Below are positions 5,491 to 6,205 of a stretch of 6,205 bases of DNA, one piece after another (the first letter of the stretch is position 1; the number at the start of each line of letters is the position of its first letter). The stretch covers positions 1 through 6,205 of the forward strand of contig JBFWWW010000205.1 in assembly GCA_050245975.1 (NCBI GenBank), written 5' to 3'. Origin of the DNA: JBFWWW01 sp050245975 (GTDB taxonomy: Bacteria; Pseudomonadota; Alphaproteobacteria; Rhizobiales; Hyphomicrobiaceae). A model generated the notes under the pieces. The model was not told where the DNA came from, did no database searches, and saw only the letters and a list, made by a program, of their open reading frames with translations. Made by a program: the position numbers and the translations under genes.

Positions 5491-6205
5491 ATGAGAAAGA
5501 CAGGCTGGATACTGGCTGCCGCGCTGGCGGCCGGCATGGGCGGCGCCGCGCCGGCGCTGGCTCAGGTCGAATACAAGATCCCCGGTATCGTCGACAATTC
5601 CGGGCCCTTCGCCGATCTCACCAAGCACCTCATCGCGCGCGATGCGGTGTTCAAGTGGTGGAACGACAACGAAGGCAAGAAGCTTGGCATCAAGCTCACC
5701 GTCAAGAACTACGACACACGCTATGACGGCACGGTGGTGGCGAGCCTCTGGCCGGGCATCCTGAGCGAGAACAAGCCCGTTCTCGCCATGGGTCTTGGCG
5801 GTGCGGACGTTGCGGCTCTGCAGCAGCGCCTGCCGCGCGACAAGGTGCCCGTGCTCTACGCGCCGCCGGGCTACGGCTACAGCTGGCAGCCGGATCAGTG
5901 GCTCTTCAACGTCCGCCCGAGCTATGCGCACGAGTGGGCGGCGGCGCTGACATGGTTCATCCAGCAGCATCCCGAGAAGAGGCCGGTCAACGTCGCCTTC
6001 CTGTCGACGCAGGCGTCTCCCGCCTTCGTGGACATCGTCAATGGCCTGACGCACTACATCAGGACGGTGCTGGAACCCAAGGGCCTGGCCAAGATCGTCG
6101 CCACCGAATGGGTCGAGATCCAGCCGGTGGATGTCGCAAGCCCGATGAAGAAGATCATCGACGCCAAGGCCGACGTCATCATGGGCACGGCCAACACCAC
6201 GCTGG
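5491..6205 (+). CDS. Periplasmic substrate-binding protein of the HAAT/Liv family, 3' end missing
   Basis: This is the solute receptor of the importer, exported to the periplasm. The frame is open from the ATG at 5491 to the right edge (238 complete codons), so roughly the N-terminal 55-60% is present if the protein has the usual 380-430 residues. Residues 1-24 are a classic Sec signal peptide: positive MRK, a hydrophobic Ala/Leu-rich core, and APALA before Gln25 as the likely cleavage site. No lipobox cysteine is present, so it should be soluble rather than a lipoprotein. The mature start YKIPGIVDNSGPFADL fits strand 1 and the first ligand loop of type I periplasmic binding proteins (Peripla_BP_6, LivK-like). 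Later parts, such as KLTVKNYDTRYD, PVLAMGLGG and VNVAFLSTQ, match alternating strands of that fold. The region is aromatic-rich: WW at 56-57 and PPGYGYSWQPDQW at 125-137. It is divergent from classical LivK, so its ligand should not be assumed to be Leu/Ile/Val. The start is fixed by the GGAGGA 5 bases upstream and the signal peptide. Confidence 0.9.
   Translation, partial: MRKTGWILAAALAAGMGGAAPALAQVEYKIPGIVDNSGPFADLTKHLIARDAVFKWWNDNEGKKLGIKLTVKNYDTRYDGTVVASLWPGILSENKPVLAMGLGGADVAALQQRLPRDKVPVLYAPPGYGYSWQPDQWLFNVRPSYAHEWAAALTWFIQQHPEKRPVNVAFLSTQASPAFVDIVNGLTHYIRTVLEPKGLAKIVATEWVEIQPVDVASPMKKIIDAKADVIMGTANTTL

Noticed and set aside
5472..5726. An 84-residue plus-strand open frame at the start of the binding-protein gene
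   Set aside because: It overlaps the binding-protein gene in a different frame and lacks motifs; the frame from 5491 has the Shine-Dalgarno, signal peptide and family fold.

Overview
The window is a single-direction (+ strand), tightly packed gene cluster. It encodes a branched-chain-amino-acid-type (HAAT/Liv family) ABC importer with an AMP-forming acyl-CoA synthetase gene inside the operon. The DNA is GC-rich with strong G/C third-position preference, and there is almost no non-coding sequence. The gene order and protein motifs suggest a proteobacterium, most likely an alphaproteobacterium (Hyphomicrobiales or Rhodospirillales type) with a broad taste for organic acids. That assignment is inferred from style and family resemblance, not from a marker gene.

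Layout: (1) 1-678, 3' part of a LivG-type ATPase, cut at the window's left edge within the strand just before Walker A. (2) 675-2699, a 674-residue long-chain-fatty-acid-CoA-ligase-like protein (COG1022 type), starting in a 4-base ATGA overlap with livG. (3) 2692-3576, LivH-type permease, overlapping the ligase by 8 bases. (4) 3583-4638, LivM-type permease, 6 bases downstream. (5) 4652-5449, LivF-type ATPase, 13 bases downstream, with a basic C-terminal extension. (6) 5491 to the right edge, a periplasmic substrate-binding protein with a clear signal peptide, preceded by a 41-base spacer with a strong Shine-Dalgarno; its 3' end is outside the window.

How they fit together: the binding protein captures a solute in the periplasm, LivH and LivM form the membrane channel, and LivG and LivF power it. 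The embedded ligase suggests the solute is a carboxylic acid that is thioesterified to CoA on entry, which traps it and primes it for catabolism. The substrate cannot be read from the sequence: fatty, aromatic, alicyclic or dicarboxylic acids are all possible, and calling this an amino-acid transporter would be over-interpretation. The layout (ligase between LivG and LivH, LivF with a basic tail) resembles an arrangement I recall from other proteobacteria, so the system is probably a poorly characterised conserved module rather than unique to this genome. I saw no RNA genes, mobile elements, CRISPR arrays, long repeats or convincing terminators, and no stretch over 300 bases lacks a gene.
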